The notes under the pieces were generated by a model. It was not told the DNA's origin, made no database searches, and saw only the letters and a list, made by a program, of their open reading frames with translations. Position numbers and translations under genes: made by a program. This document shows, one piece after another, positions 26,102-34,887 of a DNA stretch of 64,000 nucleotides (position 1 is the stretch's first letter; every line of letters starts with the position of its first letter). The stretch lies in the NCBI GenBank assembly GCA_900471925.1, contig UCGV01000001.1:124001-188000 (forward strand), read 5' to 3'. This stretch comes from Hyphomicrobiales bacterium. Lineage in GTDB: Bacteria; Pseudomonadota; Alphaproteobacteria; Rhizobiales; Rhizobiaceae.

Positions 26102-26698
26102 TCAGGGGCCGTTCACCAGCTTCAGGATGAGCTGCTGGATATTGCCGCCTTCGCTCATTTCCACACGGTCGAAATCCCGGCCTTGCTGGCGCTGTTTGTT
26201 GGAGAGTTCGCCGAGCCGCACCGTCAGTTCCGGCCGGATCTTCTTGCAGCCGGGATCATTTGCGACCGAGAAGCCGTTGCTCAGCGCCTCGATCTCCTTG
26301 ACCATCTCGATGATCGTCTCGCCATGCCAGCGCTCATGCGTACGCACGCCGGCAAGGAAACTGTCCCAGCTTGCTTTTGTCGCCGCAGGCAGGTCACCAG
26401 GCGCTTTCGGCAGCGTGTAGATGATGATGAGCTTCGGCTTTGCAAAGGTCAGCGTGCAGGCGCTGCCCTGTTGCTCGTATTTGCGCGTCCAGGTCAGCTT
26501 GAAGGTCGTATGGGCGATCACTCGGCCTGGCCCGACCTGCGGGCCGCGTTCGCCGATCGACTGGTATAGCTCCATGCCGGTGCGGCCGGTGATTGCGTAT
26601 GGCTTCACTTCTTCGCTCGGCTGCCAGTCTGTCGCCGAGGCGGCGGCAGGCAGCGTCAGCACCAGCACCATCAATGCATATAGGAAAACAGTCTTCAT
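26102..26698 (-). CDS. DUF922 secreted zinc-protease-like protein
   Basis: 198 residues from the ATG at 26698 (MKTVFLYALMVLV); the frame continues upstream to 27121 but only as antisense of the exonuclease gene. A signal peptide (cleavage after ASA, about residue 22) precedes a domain with THERWHGE near 120. HERWH is an HExxH zinc site, as annotated for DUF922 (Zn-dependent secreted protease). Activity is unproven for the family. Periplasmic. Its stop is 4 bp from that of the convergent hydrolase gene. Confidence 0.82.
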   Translation of the reverse strand: MKTVFLYALMVLVLTLPAAASATDWQPSEEVKPYAITGRTGMELYQSIGERGPQVGPGRVIAHTTFKLTWTRKYEQQGSACTLTFAKPKLIIIYTLPKAPGDLPAATKASWDSFLAGVRTHERWHGETIIEMVKEIEALSNGFSVANDPGCKKIRPELTVRLGELSNKQRQQGRDFDRVEMSEGGNIQQLILKLVNGP

Positions 26699-26839
26699 GC
26701 GCCTCTCGTCCGCCGCTCGTTGCAGCGCGGGCGAAGCTAGCGAGGCTTCTCCCCGGATGCAATGGCACGCCCGGCACCGATAAATTTGCCGTCTGCCATC
26801 CCTCTGGCGCAAAACGCAATTCCCACTATCTTTGCTGTC

Positions 26840-27850
26840 ATGAGACCCGACGCGCTGCTCTATCCCGCCCCCGAAGGGCTCTATTGCCCTGAAGGCGGCT
26901 TCTATGTCGATCCGGTGCGGCCGGTGGAACGCGCGCTGATAACCCACGGCCATTCCGATCATGCCCGTCCGGGCCACGTCAACGTGCTCGCCACCCGCCA
27001 GACGCTCGACATCATGCGCATCCGCTACGGCGACGGCTTCTGTGTCACCGAACAGCCGGCCGCTTTCGGCGAAGAACTGGTCGTCAATGGCGTGAAGGTG
27101 AGCTTCCATCCGGCCGGTCATGTGCTCGGCTCGGCCCAGATCGCTATCGAGAAGAACGGCACACGCATCGTCGTCTCAGGTGACTACAAGCGCCGCCCGG
27201 ACCCGACCTGCGAAGCCTATGTGCCGGTACCCTGCGACGTCTTCATCACCGAGGCGACTTTCGGATTGCCGGTCTTCCATCATCCCGATCCGATCGACGA
27301 GACCGGCAAGCTGCTCGCTTCGCTGCGCCAGTTTCCCGAACGCACGCATCTCGTCGGCGCCTATGCGCTCGGCAAGGCGCAGCGGGTCATCCGCCTGCTG
27401 CGAGACGCCGGCTACCGCGAGCCGATCTATATTCACGGCGCCATGGAAAGGCTCTGCGATTATTACGTCAGCCAGGGCATCGATCTCGGCGAACTGCTGC
27501 CCGCCACCATCGAAAGCCGCGACAAATCTGCCTTCAAGGGCGCCGTTGTCATCGGCCCATCCTCCGCTTTTGCCGACCGCTGGGCGAGGCGCTTTAACGA
27601 TCCGCTGCCATCCTTCGCGTCGGGCTGGATGATGGTGCGCCAGCGCGCCAAGCAACTCGGCGTCGAACTGCCACTCGTCATATCGGACCATTGCGACTGG
27701 CCGGAATTGACCGAGACGATCACCGAGCTCGCTCCGCAGGAAGTCTGGGTCACGCATGGCCGCGAGGAAGCACTGGTGCGCTGGTGCGAGCTGCAGGGCA
27801 TCAAGGCCAAGCCGCTGCATCTGGTGGGTTATGAGGACGAGGGGGATTGA
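26840..27850 (+). CDS. Ligase-associated DNA exonuclease (metallo-beta-lactamase fold)
   Basis: 336 residues from the ATG at 26840 (MRPDALLYPAPEG). The metal motif is THGHSDHARPGH (residues about 35-46), with further ligands in HPAGHVLGSAQ and SGDYK, and late His residues in VTHGRE. It matches the exonuclease (TIGR04122) of the bacterial ligase/exonuclease/helicase/phosphoesterase repair cluster. The ligase begins 3 bp after its stop, so they are translationally linked. It probably trims DNA ends for the ligase. Confidence 0.92.
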   Translation: MRPDALLYPAPEGLYCPEGGFYVDPVRPVERALITHGHSDHARPGHVNVLATRQTLDIMRIRYGDGFCVTEQPAAFGEELVVNGVKVSFHPAGHVLGSAQIAIEKNGTRIVVSGDYKRRPDPTCEAYVPVPCDVFITEATFGLPVFHHPDPIDETGKLLASLRQFPERTHLVGAYALGKAQRVIRLLRDAGYREPIYIHGAMERLCDYYVSQGIDLGELLPATIESRDKSAFKGAVVIGPSSAFADRWARRFNDPLPSFASGWMMVRQRAKQLGVELPLVISDHCDWPELTETITELAPQEVWVTHGREEALVRWCELQGIKAKPLHLVGYEDEGD

Positions 27851-27853
27851 AGC

Positions 27854-29479
27854 ATGAAAGCCTTCGCCGATCTCCTCGACCGCCTGGTCCTGACCCCAAG
27901 CCGTAATGGCAAGCTCAAGCTCCTGACGGATTATTTCCGCGACACGCCGGACCCTGATCGCGGTTATGGCCTTGCCGCCATCGCCGGCACGTTGGAGGTG
28001 CGCAACGTCAAGCCCGCCATGCTGCGCGAACTGGTTCTGGAGCGCATGGACGAAGTGCTCTTCCGCTATTCCTACGACTATGTCGGCGATCTCGCCGAAA
28101 CCATCTCTCTCGTCTGGGACAATGAGCGCGATATAGACCGCTCGGCGCTCGCCCAACCACGCCTTGGCGACGTTGTCGTCAGGATGAATTCCCTTGGCCG
28201 CACCGAAGTCCGCAGCTTCGTGCGCGACCTGCTCGATCGTCTCGATCCTTCCGGCCGCTTCGCCTTCATCAAGCTCGCGACCGGAGCGCTGCGCATCGGC
28301 GTGTCGGCGCGCCTTGCCAAGCAGGCGCTCGCCGATCTCGGCGGCAAGGATGTTACCGAGATAGAAACTCTGTGGCACGGCCTGCAGCCGCCCTATGAGA
28401 GCCTGTTCAAATGGCTGGAAGGCGGTGAGGAAAAGCCGGTTCTGGCGACGCCCGCAATCTTCCATTCCGTCATGCTCGCCAATCCCGTGGAGGAGGGCGA
28501 TCTCGACAGTCTCGCCCCTGCCGATTACGCCGCCGAGTGGAAGTGGGACGGCATCCGGGTACAGCTTTCCCGTTCCGGTGAGACGCGCAGGATCTATTCG
28601 CGCTCCGGCGACGATATTTCAGGCGCTTTTCCGGATATTCTTGAAGCGATCAGTTTTTCCGGCGTTATCGACGGCGAGCTGCTGGTCGGCGGTACGGCGC
28701 GATCCAACAACCCGACCCGCACGTTTTCCGATCTGCAGCAGCGCCTGAACCGCAAGACGGTGACGCCGAAGATGCTGGAGGAATACCCGGCCTTCATCCG
28801 CGCCTATGATATGCTTTTCGACGGCGAGCAGGATGTGCGCGGCACGGGCTATGTGGAACGTCGCGACCGCCTCGCGCAAATCATCGACCGCGCGCCCCAT
28901 GATCGGTTCGATCTCTCGCCTCTGGTACCCTTCTCGACATGGCAAGAGCTGGACGACCTGCGTGCTGCCCCGCCAGATCCCGTCATCGAAGGCGTGATGA
29001 TCAAGCGACGCGACAGCATCTATCAGGCCGGCCGCATGAAGGGGCCCTGGTTCAAATGGAAACGCAATCCTTTCAATGTCGATGCCGTGCTGATGTATGC
29101 CCAGCGCGGCCACGGCAAGCGTTCCAGTTATTATTCGGATTTCACCTTCGGTGTCTGGGCCGACAGCGAGGATGGCGAACAACTCGTTCCCGTCGGAAAG
29201 GCCTATTTTGGCTTTACCGATGCCGAGCTTGAAGTGCTGGACAAGTTCGTGCGCAACAATACGACAGAGCGCTTCGGTCCGGTCCGGGCTGTACGGGCCG
29301 ACAAGGACTTCGGTTTCGTGGTGGAAGTCGCCTTCGAGGGAATCAACCGTTCCACCCGCCATAAGTCGGGCGTTGCCATGCGTTTTCCCCGCATCGCCAG
29401 ATTGCGCCCCGAAAAGCCCTCCTATGAGGCCGATCGCCTGCGCACGCTGATCGCTATGATCGACGCCAAGGCAGAATGA
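27854..29479 (+). CDS. ATP-dependent DNA ligase (PP_1105-type)
   Basis: 541 residues. An N-terminal helical domain (1-200) precedes the adenylation domain: motif I EWKWDGIR with the AMP-binding Lys near 232, motif III around RAYDMLF, motif IV EGVMIKR, motif V FKWKRNPF, then an OB domain. It matches TIGR04120, the ligase of the Lhr-Pe-Exo-Lig cluster known from Pseudomonas putida, and lacks the polymerase and nuclease domains of LigD. It seals nicks using ATP, in addition to the essential NAD-dependent LigA expected elsewhere. The helicase and phosphoesterase partners are not adjacent. Confidence 0.93.
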   Translation: MKAFADLLDRLVLTPSRNGKLKLLTDYFRDTPDPDRGYGLAAIAGTLEVRNVKPAMLRELVLERMDEVLFRYSYDYVGDLAETISLVWDNERDIDRSALAQPRLGDVVVRMNSLGRTEVRSFVRDLLDRLDPSGRFAFIKLATGALRIGVSARLAKQALADLGGKDVTEIETLWHGLQPPYESLFKWLEGGEEKPVLATPAIFHSVMLANPVEEGDLDSLAPADYAAEWKWDGIRVQLSRSGETRRIYSRSGDDISGAFPDILEAISFSGVIDGELLVGGTARSNNPTRTFSDLQQRLNRKTVTPKMLEEYPAFIRAYDMLFDGEQDVRGTGYVERRDRLAQIIDRAPHDRFDLSPLVPFSTWQELDDLRAAPPDPVIEGVMIKRRDSIYQAGRMKGPWFKWKRNPFNVDAVLMYAQRGHGKRSSYYSDFTFGVWADSEDGEQLVPVGKAYFGFTDAELEVLDKFVRNNTTERFGPVRAVRADKDFGFVVEVAFEGINRSTRHKSGVAMRFPRIARLRPEKPSYEADRLRTLIAMIDAKAE

Positions 29480-29596
29480 TGACATCTACCTGCGCAACAA
29501 TGACGCAGTCCCCCCTTTTCAACAGCATGTGTATTGGCGGCAAGCCTCTTCCGGTGCAGATTTTTTGGGCCGGGGAATTGATAATGGGTGCTGCGT

Positions 29597-30520
29597 ATGA
29601 GCTCGCAAGATCGAAATGCCTTTTTCCGTCAACGCCGCGGCCTGCTTGCGGGTATTGCCGGTTCGCTGTTGCTTCCGGGGTTTGCGAACGCTTTTGATGT
29701 TCCCGATGTCCCGAGGATCGCCAGGCATGATTATGCCAGCGCGCGCCACCACTTCCGTACAAAGCTGGTGCAGAAAGGGCCGGCGCCGGACAAATACGAG
29801 CCGCTCGATGCGCCCGCTGATGCAGACAGGATCTTCTATCGCTCCGGCTATGGCGGTGAACTGGAGCTGACCGCCTGGGTCTCCAAATACAAGCGTGAGC
29901 GCAGGTCCAAGCCCGGCATTCTCTTCCTGCACGGCGGCAATGCCATGGGCATTGGTCACTGGCAGTTGATGAAACCCTATATGGATGCCGGCTATGTCGT
30001 GATGATGCCTTCGGTGCGCGGTGAAAACGGCCAGATGGGCAATTTCTCCGGCTTTTATGACGAGGTGGATGACGTGCTTGCCGCCACAGAGCGCCTGCGC
30101 CATCTCCCGGGCGTCGACCCCGAGCGGTTGTTCATTGCCGGCCACAGCATTGGCGGCACGCTGACCATGCTGACGGCCATGAGCATCCGTCATTTCCGCG
30201 CCGCCGTACCGATATCAGGCAGTGCGGATGCTTTCCGCTTCTTCAACCGTTATCCCGAAGATATCCGCTTCGACGATACGAACGCGCATGAGTTCGAAGT
30301 GCGCACTGCGCTCTGCTACGCGCACAGCTTCAAATGCCCGGTGCGCGTTCTCCATGGCACGGAAGAATCGCATTTGAACGATCGGTCGGATCTGCTCGTC
30401 TCGCGCGCCCGTGCTGCCGGGACGCATATCGAAGCCGATACTGTGGCCGGCAACCATACTTCAGCGCTCCCGGACGAGATCGCGCAAAGCATCCAGTTCT
30501 TCCACAGTATTGCGGCATGA
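29597..30520 (+). CDS. Alpha/beta hydrolase with export signal
   Basis: 307 residues from the ATG at 29597 (an in-frame GTG lies at 29588; neither has a strong ribosome-binding site). The N-terminus RRGLLAGIAGSLLLPGFANA looks like a Tat-like signal ending near residue 33. The hydrolase core has FLHGGNAMG (oxyanion), nucleophile AGHSIGGT near 182, and a C-terminal His in AGNHTS. It resembles prolyl-oligopeptidase-like or dienelactone-type serine hydrolases; the substrate is unknown. It precedes the two L,D-transpeptidase genes on the same strand but 148 bp separate them. Confidence 0.83.
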   Translation: MSSQDRNAFFRQRRGLLAGIAGSLLLPGFANAFDVPDVPRIARHDYASARHHFRTKLVQKGPAPDKYEPLDAPADADRIFYRSGYGGELELTAWVSKYKRERRSKPGILFLHGGNAMGIGHWQLMKPYMDAGYVVMMPSVRGENGQMGNFSGFYDEVDDVLAATERLRHLPGVDPERLFIAGHSIGGTLTMLTAMSIRHFRAAVPISGSADAFRFFNRYPEDIRFDDTNAHEFEVRTALCYAHSFKCPVRVLHGTEESHLNDRSDLLVSRARAAGTHIEADTVAGNHTSALPDEIAQSIQFFHSIAA

Positions 30521-30668
30521 CAGCCGCGTGATGCAGACCCGGCATGGGGCCCGCATCATCAGCCTTTCTGACGACCTCAGCCTTGGCTACACCAGCCTCG
30601 CGCCAGCCGCGAATGCCATCGTGCGAGCAGATAATGCTATCTCTGTTATCGCTGATGAGGATGGGTTC

Positions 30669-31481
30669 ATGAATTTTCTGCGCCGGGCTTTTCCCTTTGC
30701 CGGGCTCGCGGCCGCTGCAACGATGCTGAGCGGCTGTAACATTCTCGTTCCCGATGTCGCGGCCGATTCTCCGGCGCGCTTCGTGCAGGAAATCTCGCCG
30801 GTCTTTTATGAGCCGCCAGGCGTCGATCCGCGTCGCGTCAAGCCGATCCCCGATCAGCCGGTGCCGCAGACGCGCCAGCTTTACCAGACGCAATTCCACC
30901 AGACGTACGGCCTGCCGGTCAGCAATCCGCTGAAACTCGACATGGGCATGTATGCCCAGTTGAAGGACGGCGATTTCACCCTGCCGGCGATCCCTGCAAG
31001 CCGTATCCAGCCGGAATATCTGCGCCAGGAAGTCAATTACCAGACCAATGAGCGCCCCGGAACCATCGTTGTCGATACCAAGGATCGCTTCCTCTATCTT
31101 GTCGAGCCCAACGGCAAGGCCATGCGCTACGGCGTCGGCCTTGGCCGCGAAGGCTTCGCTTGGAAGGGCCGCGGCGTGATCCAGTGGAAACAGAAGTGGC
31201 CGCGCTGGACGCCGCCCGTCGAAATGGTCTCGCGCCAGCCGGAAGTCCGGCCCTTCTCCGCCGAAAATGGTGGCATGAATCCGGGCCTTTCGAATCCGCT
31301 CGGCGCCCGCGCCATGTATATTTTCAAGAACGGTCAGGACACGCTCTATCGCATCCACGGCACGCCGGACTGGCAGTCTATCGGCAAGGCCGTTTCGTCC
31401 GGATGCGTGCGCATGCTCAATCAGGATGTCGTCGACCTCTATGACCGTGTATCGGCCAAGTCCGAGATCGTTGTGATGTAG
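30669..31481 (+). CDS. L,D-transpeptidase lipoprotein (first of a tandem pair)
   Basis: 270 residues from the ATG at 30669 (GAGG upstream). Lipobox LSGC near residue 22 marks a lipoprotein. The YkuD catalytic domain spans about 135-265 with the His motif RIHGTPDW and the nucleophile SSGCVRM. Such enzymes make 3-3 crosslinks in peptidoglycan or attach proteins to it, which is prominent in Rhizobiales. The sequence from residue 140 to the end closely parallels the next gene, so the two arose by duplication. It ends with the hairpin at 31491-31514. Confidence 0.92.
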   Translation: MNFLRRAFPFAGLAAAATMLSGCNILVPDVAADSPARFVQEISPVFYEPPGVDPRRVKPIPDQPVPQTRQLYQTQFHQTYGLPVSNPLKLDMGMYAQLKDGDFTLPAIPASRIQPEYLRQEVNYQTNERPGTIVVDTKDRFLYLVEPNGKAMRYGVGLGREGFAWKGRGVIQWKQKWPRWTPPVEMVSRQPEVRPFSAENGGMNPGLSNPLGARAMYIFKNGQDTLYRIHGTPDWQSIGKAVSSGCVRMLNQDVVDLYDRVSAKSEIVVM

Positions 31482-31490
31482 GGCTGCAAC

Positions 31491-31514
31491 AGGGCAGGCG
31501 AGATCGTCTGCCCT
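31491..31514 (+). terminator. Stem-loop between the two L,D-transpeptidase genes
   Basis: AGGGCAG (31491-31497) and CTGCCCT (31508-31514) with a 10-nt loop, 9 bp after the stop. No T tract follows, so it may be only a partial terminator or an mRNA-stabilising structure. The rest of 31482-31657 shows no gene. Confidence 0.35.
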
Positions 31515-31657
31515 CGGCCGGACACGTCTGCGTGAAGCTATGGTTTATTTAGCATAAGCCGATAGATTTTTCCCTTGTCGATATCGGCATTGGACGAATC
31601 AGGGGTCTGCTGCGTTTATGGCAAGCCCCGCATCACGAAGGAAACCAGTCCCGCGTC

Positions 31658-32383
31658 ATGAGCCTCGATAAACCCCTCTCCCGTCGTAGCTTTCTTTCCT
31701 TTTCGGCTTTGACAGCAGCGTCCGCGCTGGCAGGCTGCGCCTCGACCGACAACACGGTCCAGAACGGCGGCATGTCGATCAGCTACCGTTCGCCCTTCCG
31801 CGCGTTCCAGACGACGACCGTGCCGAGTGAAGCAGAACTGGCCGTTATGTACGGCCCGATCGAAGATGGCGGGTTCCTCATTCCCGCCGTTCCCTATCAG
31901 CAGATCGACCCGCGCTACTATCGCCAGCAGGTCGTGGACCCGACGGGCCAGCCTCCCGGCACCATCGTCGTCGATACGCCCTCGCGTTTCCTCTATCTCG
32001 TGCAGCCAGGCGGCATGGCCATGCGCTACGGCGTCGGCATCGGCCGCGAAGGTTTCGCATGGTCCGGTAGCGGCGTGATCCAGTGGAAGCAGAAATGGCC
32101 GCGCTGGAAGCCGCCGAATGAGATGGTCGCCCGCCAGCCGGAACTCGCCAAATACTCGATCGAACGCGGCGGCATGGAGCCCGGCCTTTTGAACCCGCTC
32201 GGTGCGCGTGCGCTCTACATCTTCTCGAACAACGAGGACACGCTCTACCGTCTGCACGGCAACCCGGAATGGCGCTCCATCGGTAAGGCCGTCTCGTCGG
32301 GCTGCGTGCGCCTGCTCAACCAGGATATCATCGACCTCTACGATCGCGTTCCCAACAAAACCCCGATCGTTGTTTGGCAGTGA
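31658..32383 (+). CDS. L,D-transpeptidase lipoprotein (second of a tandem pair)
   Basis: 241 residues. The N-terminus has both a twin-arginine (LSRRSFLSFSAL) and a lipobox (LAGC, near residue 26), so it may be a Tat-exported lipoprotein. YkuD domain with LHGNPEWRSIGK and SSGCVRL carrying the catalytic Cys. It is about 29 residues shorter than its upstream paralogue, mainly before the catalytic domain. An 80-bp tandem repeat starts immediately after its stop codon and a strong terminator follows. Confidence 0.92.
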   Translation: MSLDKPLSRRSFLSFSALTAASALAGCASTDNTVQNGGMSISYRSPFRAFQTTTVPSEAELAVMYGPIEDGGFLIPAVPYQQIDPRYYRQQVVDPTGQPPGTIVVDTPSRFLYLVQPGGMAMRYGVGIGREGFAWSGSGVIQWKQKWPRWKPPNEMVARQPELAKYSIERGGMEPGLLNPLGARALYIFSNNEDTLYRLHGNPEWRSIGKAVSSGCVRLLNQDIIDLYDRVPNKTPIVVWQ

Positions 32384-32384
32384 G

Positions 32385-32567
32385 GAATGGTCGGGCGAAG
32401 CCCGAGCAATCGATCCAGTGAATCGATTGCAATGACGAACGCCCTGAGCCGTAGCGAAGGGCTGGAGTGGTGCCGCGAAGCGGCAACAATCGATCCAGTG
32501 AATCGATTGTAACGACGAACGCCCGAAGCGTAAGCGCAGGGCCGGAACGGTCGAGTAGAACTTCAGA
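32385..32567 (+). repeat. Tandem 80-bp structured repeat (two copies and a decayed third)
   Basis: Copies at 32385-32464 and 32465-32544, and a third start GAACGGTCGAG at 32545, all in exact 80-bp register. Each full copy has hairpin 1 (TCGGGC-GAA-GCCCGA in copy 1, TGCCGC-GAA-GCGGCA in copy 2), hairpin 2 (CAATCGAT-ccagtga-ATCGATTG, identical) and a GCCC...GGGC stem. Three base pairs of hairpin 1 are swapped on both sides at once, so pairing, not sequence, is kept. It lies between a gene stop and its terminator, so it is transcribed. Confidence 0.9.
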
Positions 32568-32571
32568 ATCT

Positions 32572-32600
32572 AAAAAGGCCGGGCAAACGCCCGGCCTTTT
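32572..32600. terminator. Bidirectional Rho-independent terminator
   Basis: AAAAA then GGCCGGGC (32577-32584), loop AAAC, GCCCGGCC (32589-32596), then TTTT. The perfect 8-bp GC stem with A and T tracts serves both the L,D-transpeptidase gene and the convergent chemoreceptor gene. Confidence 0.9.
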
Positions 32601-32625
32601 CTATTCGCTCAGATCGGTCCGCCGA

Positions 32626-34593
32626 TCAGAACTCCGTCCACTCGTTCTCGGCAGCGGCAGGCTGGGCGCCGCCGAAGGCGCCTGCGAGCTTCTGGCCAAG
32701 TGCACGTGCGGGCGAGGCGGCAGGCCTCGTATTCGACGTGACGGGCCGCACGGTGGAGCGAACTGCCATGTCGCGTTTGGTCACGGTCGAATAAGCCATG
32801 TTCTCGGCACCTGCAGCCAACTTGAACTGAGAGAGAAGGCCGATCAGCGTGTTCGCTTCAGACACGAGGCCGTGGCTTGCAGCCGTCGTCTGTTCGACCA
32901 TGGCAGCGTTCTGCTGAGTGCCCTGGTCCATGGTGTTGACCGCGGTGTTGATCTCCTGCAGGCCGATCGACTGTTCGCGGGCGGCTTCGGCGATGGCGTG
33001 GACGTGGCGGTTGATTTCCTGGACCTGGCCGACGATCGCTTCGAGAGCGGTGCCGGTTTCACCGACCAGATTGACGCCGGTCTGCACCTGGGCTCCGGAG
33101 GTCTGGATCAGGGCCTTGATCTCCTTGGCGGCGTTTGCGGAACGCTGGGCCAGTTCGCGTACTTCCTGTGCGACGACCGCAAAGCCCTTGCCGGCTTCAC
33201 CGGCGCGTGCCGCTTCGACGCCTGCATTCAGGGCGAGAAGGTTGGTCTGGAAGGCGATATCGTCGATGACGCCGATGATATTGCCGATCTCGCCGGATGA
33301 CTTTTCGATCTCCTGCATGGCGGCGACCGCCTTGCGGACAACCTCGCCGGAATGTTCCGCGCCCTGGCGGGTGCTTGCCACCAGCGTGCTGGCTTCCTCG
33401 GCACGTTTTGCGGCGTCGCGGACCGTCGTGGTGATCTCTTCGAGTGCCGCCGCCGTCTCCTCGATGGAGGCAGCCTGCTGTTCGGTCCGGCGCGAAAGAT
33501 CGTCAGCCGACGAACGGATTTCGTTGGACCCCGCGTTGATTGCCCGGGCATTGACGCCGACGGCGCTCATCACTTCGTTCAGCTTGTTGACCGAATTGTT
33601 GAAATCGTTGCGCAAACCGTCGAGATCGCCGCCGAAGGAAACGTTGATGCTGGTGGCAAGATCACCAGAGGCAAGCCGGCCAAGACCGGCGGCCAGTTCT
33701 TCGACAGCCTTGTTGAGAATTGCAGCTTCGGCAGCCTTGCTGCGTTCGCGGTCGGCCCGTTCCGACTCGGTCAACTGACGGTCGTCGGCCGCTCTTGTCT
33801 CAAGGCGTGCGCGCTCTACTGCATTCTGGCGGAAAACGGCGACAGCTGCGGCCATCTTGCCGATTTCGTCGCCGCGATCCAGCCCGTCTATCTCGCTATC
33901 CGTATCGCCGGCAGCAAGCGTATCCATGCGTCCGCGCAGACGCGCCATCGGCAGGGTAATGCCGGCATGCGCCATGAATACCGCAAATCCGAGCGCAAGC
34001 GCGATGCCGACAGCGATCGAGATGGCGCTGACGAGAATGATGCTGTCGACAGAGGCCGCGAGGGTCTTGTTGCCCTGGACGATCAGATCGGTCATTGCGT
34101 TGTTGTTGGCGCCCGTCTTCGGGGAAAGCTGCGCCAGCGCATCGTCCATCTTGAGCAGGAGTTCGCCCGCCCCCTTCCGATCGCCGGCCTTCAGCGCCTT
34201 GATGACGGCATTCTGCGATGCCCTCAGATTTTCCAGCGTCGCGGTAATGTCATTCAGAGCGTCGACGCGGCTCGGAACCAGGGCCGCGACCTGCTGGATC
34301 TTCGTTTTTGCGCCGTCGTAATTGCTGTTGACGACCTTCTCGGCATTTTCGAACTCAGGCGTACCGGGTTCGAGTTCAAACATGCGCAAACCCCAGGCGA
34401 CGGCCGTCCAGGCGCTGGAAGACGAGCGCGCGCCGAGGATGCCGCCCTGGCCCTCATTTTCGAGGAACTTGCTATAGGTCGTTGCCGTCTCACGGAACTG
34501 CACGATGACATAACCGATGCCGGCAAAGGCAATCAGGCCGAGCAGGAAAAAGGCGGATAGGATTTTCGTTTTGATGCTCAAATGCTTCAGCAT
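32626..34593 (-). CDS. Methyl-accepting chemotaxis protein
   Basis: 655 residues from the ATG at 34593 ([17 protein letters not shown] upstream); a further ATG at 34608 has no ribosome-binding site. TM1 (about 10-30), a periplasmic helical sensor region of about 160 residues, TM2 (about 190-215), HAMP, and the methyl-accepting signalling domain with the hairpin tip [27 protein letters not shown] region. The last five residues EWTEF fit the CheR/CheB-tethering pentapeptide pattern x-[aromatic]-x-x-[aromatic]. The ligand is unknown. No chemotaxis operon adjoins. Confidence 0.94.
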   Translation of the reverse strand: MLKHLSIKTKILSAFFLLGLIAFAGIGYVIVQFRETATTYSKFLENEGQGGILGARSSSSAWTAVAWGLRMFELEPGTPEFENAEKVVNSNYDGAKTKIQQVAALVPSRVDALNDITATLENLRASQNAVIKALKAGDRKGAGELLLKMDDALAQLSPKTGANNNAMTDLIVQGNKTLAASVDSIILVSAISIAVGIALALGFAVFMAHAGITLPMARLRGRMDTLAAGDTDSEIDGLDRGDEIGKMAAAVAVFRQNAVERARLETRAADDRQLTESERADRERSKAAEAAILNKAVEELAAGLGRLASGDLATSINVSFGGDLDGLRNDFNNSVNKLNEVMSAVGVNARAINAGSNEIRSSADDLSRRTEQQAASIEETAAALEEITTTVRDAAKRAEEASTLVASTRQGAEHSGEVVRKAVAAMQEIEKSSGEIGNIIGVIDDIAFQTNLLALNAGVEAARAGEAGKGFAVVAQEVRELAQRSANAAKEIKALIQTSGAQVQTGVNLVGETGTALEAIVGQVQEINRHVHAIAEAAREQSIGLQEINTAVNTMDQGTQQNAAMVEQTTAASHGLVSEANTLIGLLSQFKLAAGAENMAYSTVTKRDMAVRSTVRPVTSNTRPAASPARALGQKLAGAFGGAQPAAAENEWTEF

Positions 34594-34887
34594 GAATGAC
34601 GCTTCCATAATTCGGCCGTGGGGCAACGGCGGCGGGGCCAAGCGGGCTCCGCGGTGACGGTCAAAGATTTGTGTGAAAAGGCGCGTCATGCGCCGAGGAG
34701 TCGAGCGAAACTCGCTTCGGTTGCGAAAGATGAATCAAATTGATTAAACTTTTCCTAGCTGTCACTCCCCGCTAATCACCTGTTTTAATCTGTCGGGAGC
34801 GTGCCGGTCTGCGATCGGCAGAATCCAAAGCCAAAGGAGTGTCGCGGCGAAGGTTGCGGCGGGCCTTTTCTCGTAGGCCGACAGCAA
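34594..34887. other. Intergenic region upstream of the chemoreceptor gene
   Basis: 294 bp between the chemoreceptor start and the end of the LysR gene. It holds a 13-bp near-palindrome AATCAAATTGATT (34733-34745) about 140 bp upstream of the chemoreceptor start, in an AT-rich tract that is the likeliest promoter. No gene or clear sigma motif was recognised. Confidence 0.4.

Noticed and set aside
32385..32544. CRISPR array
   Set aside because: The two 80-bp units are whole-unit tandem repeats with no separate repeat and unique spacer, and no cas genes lie near.
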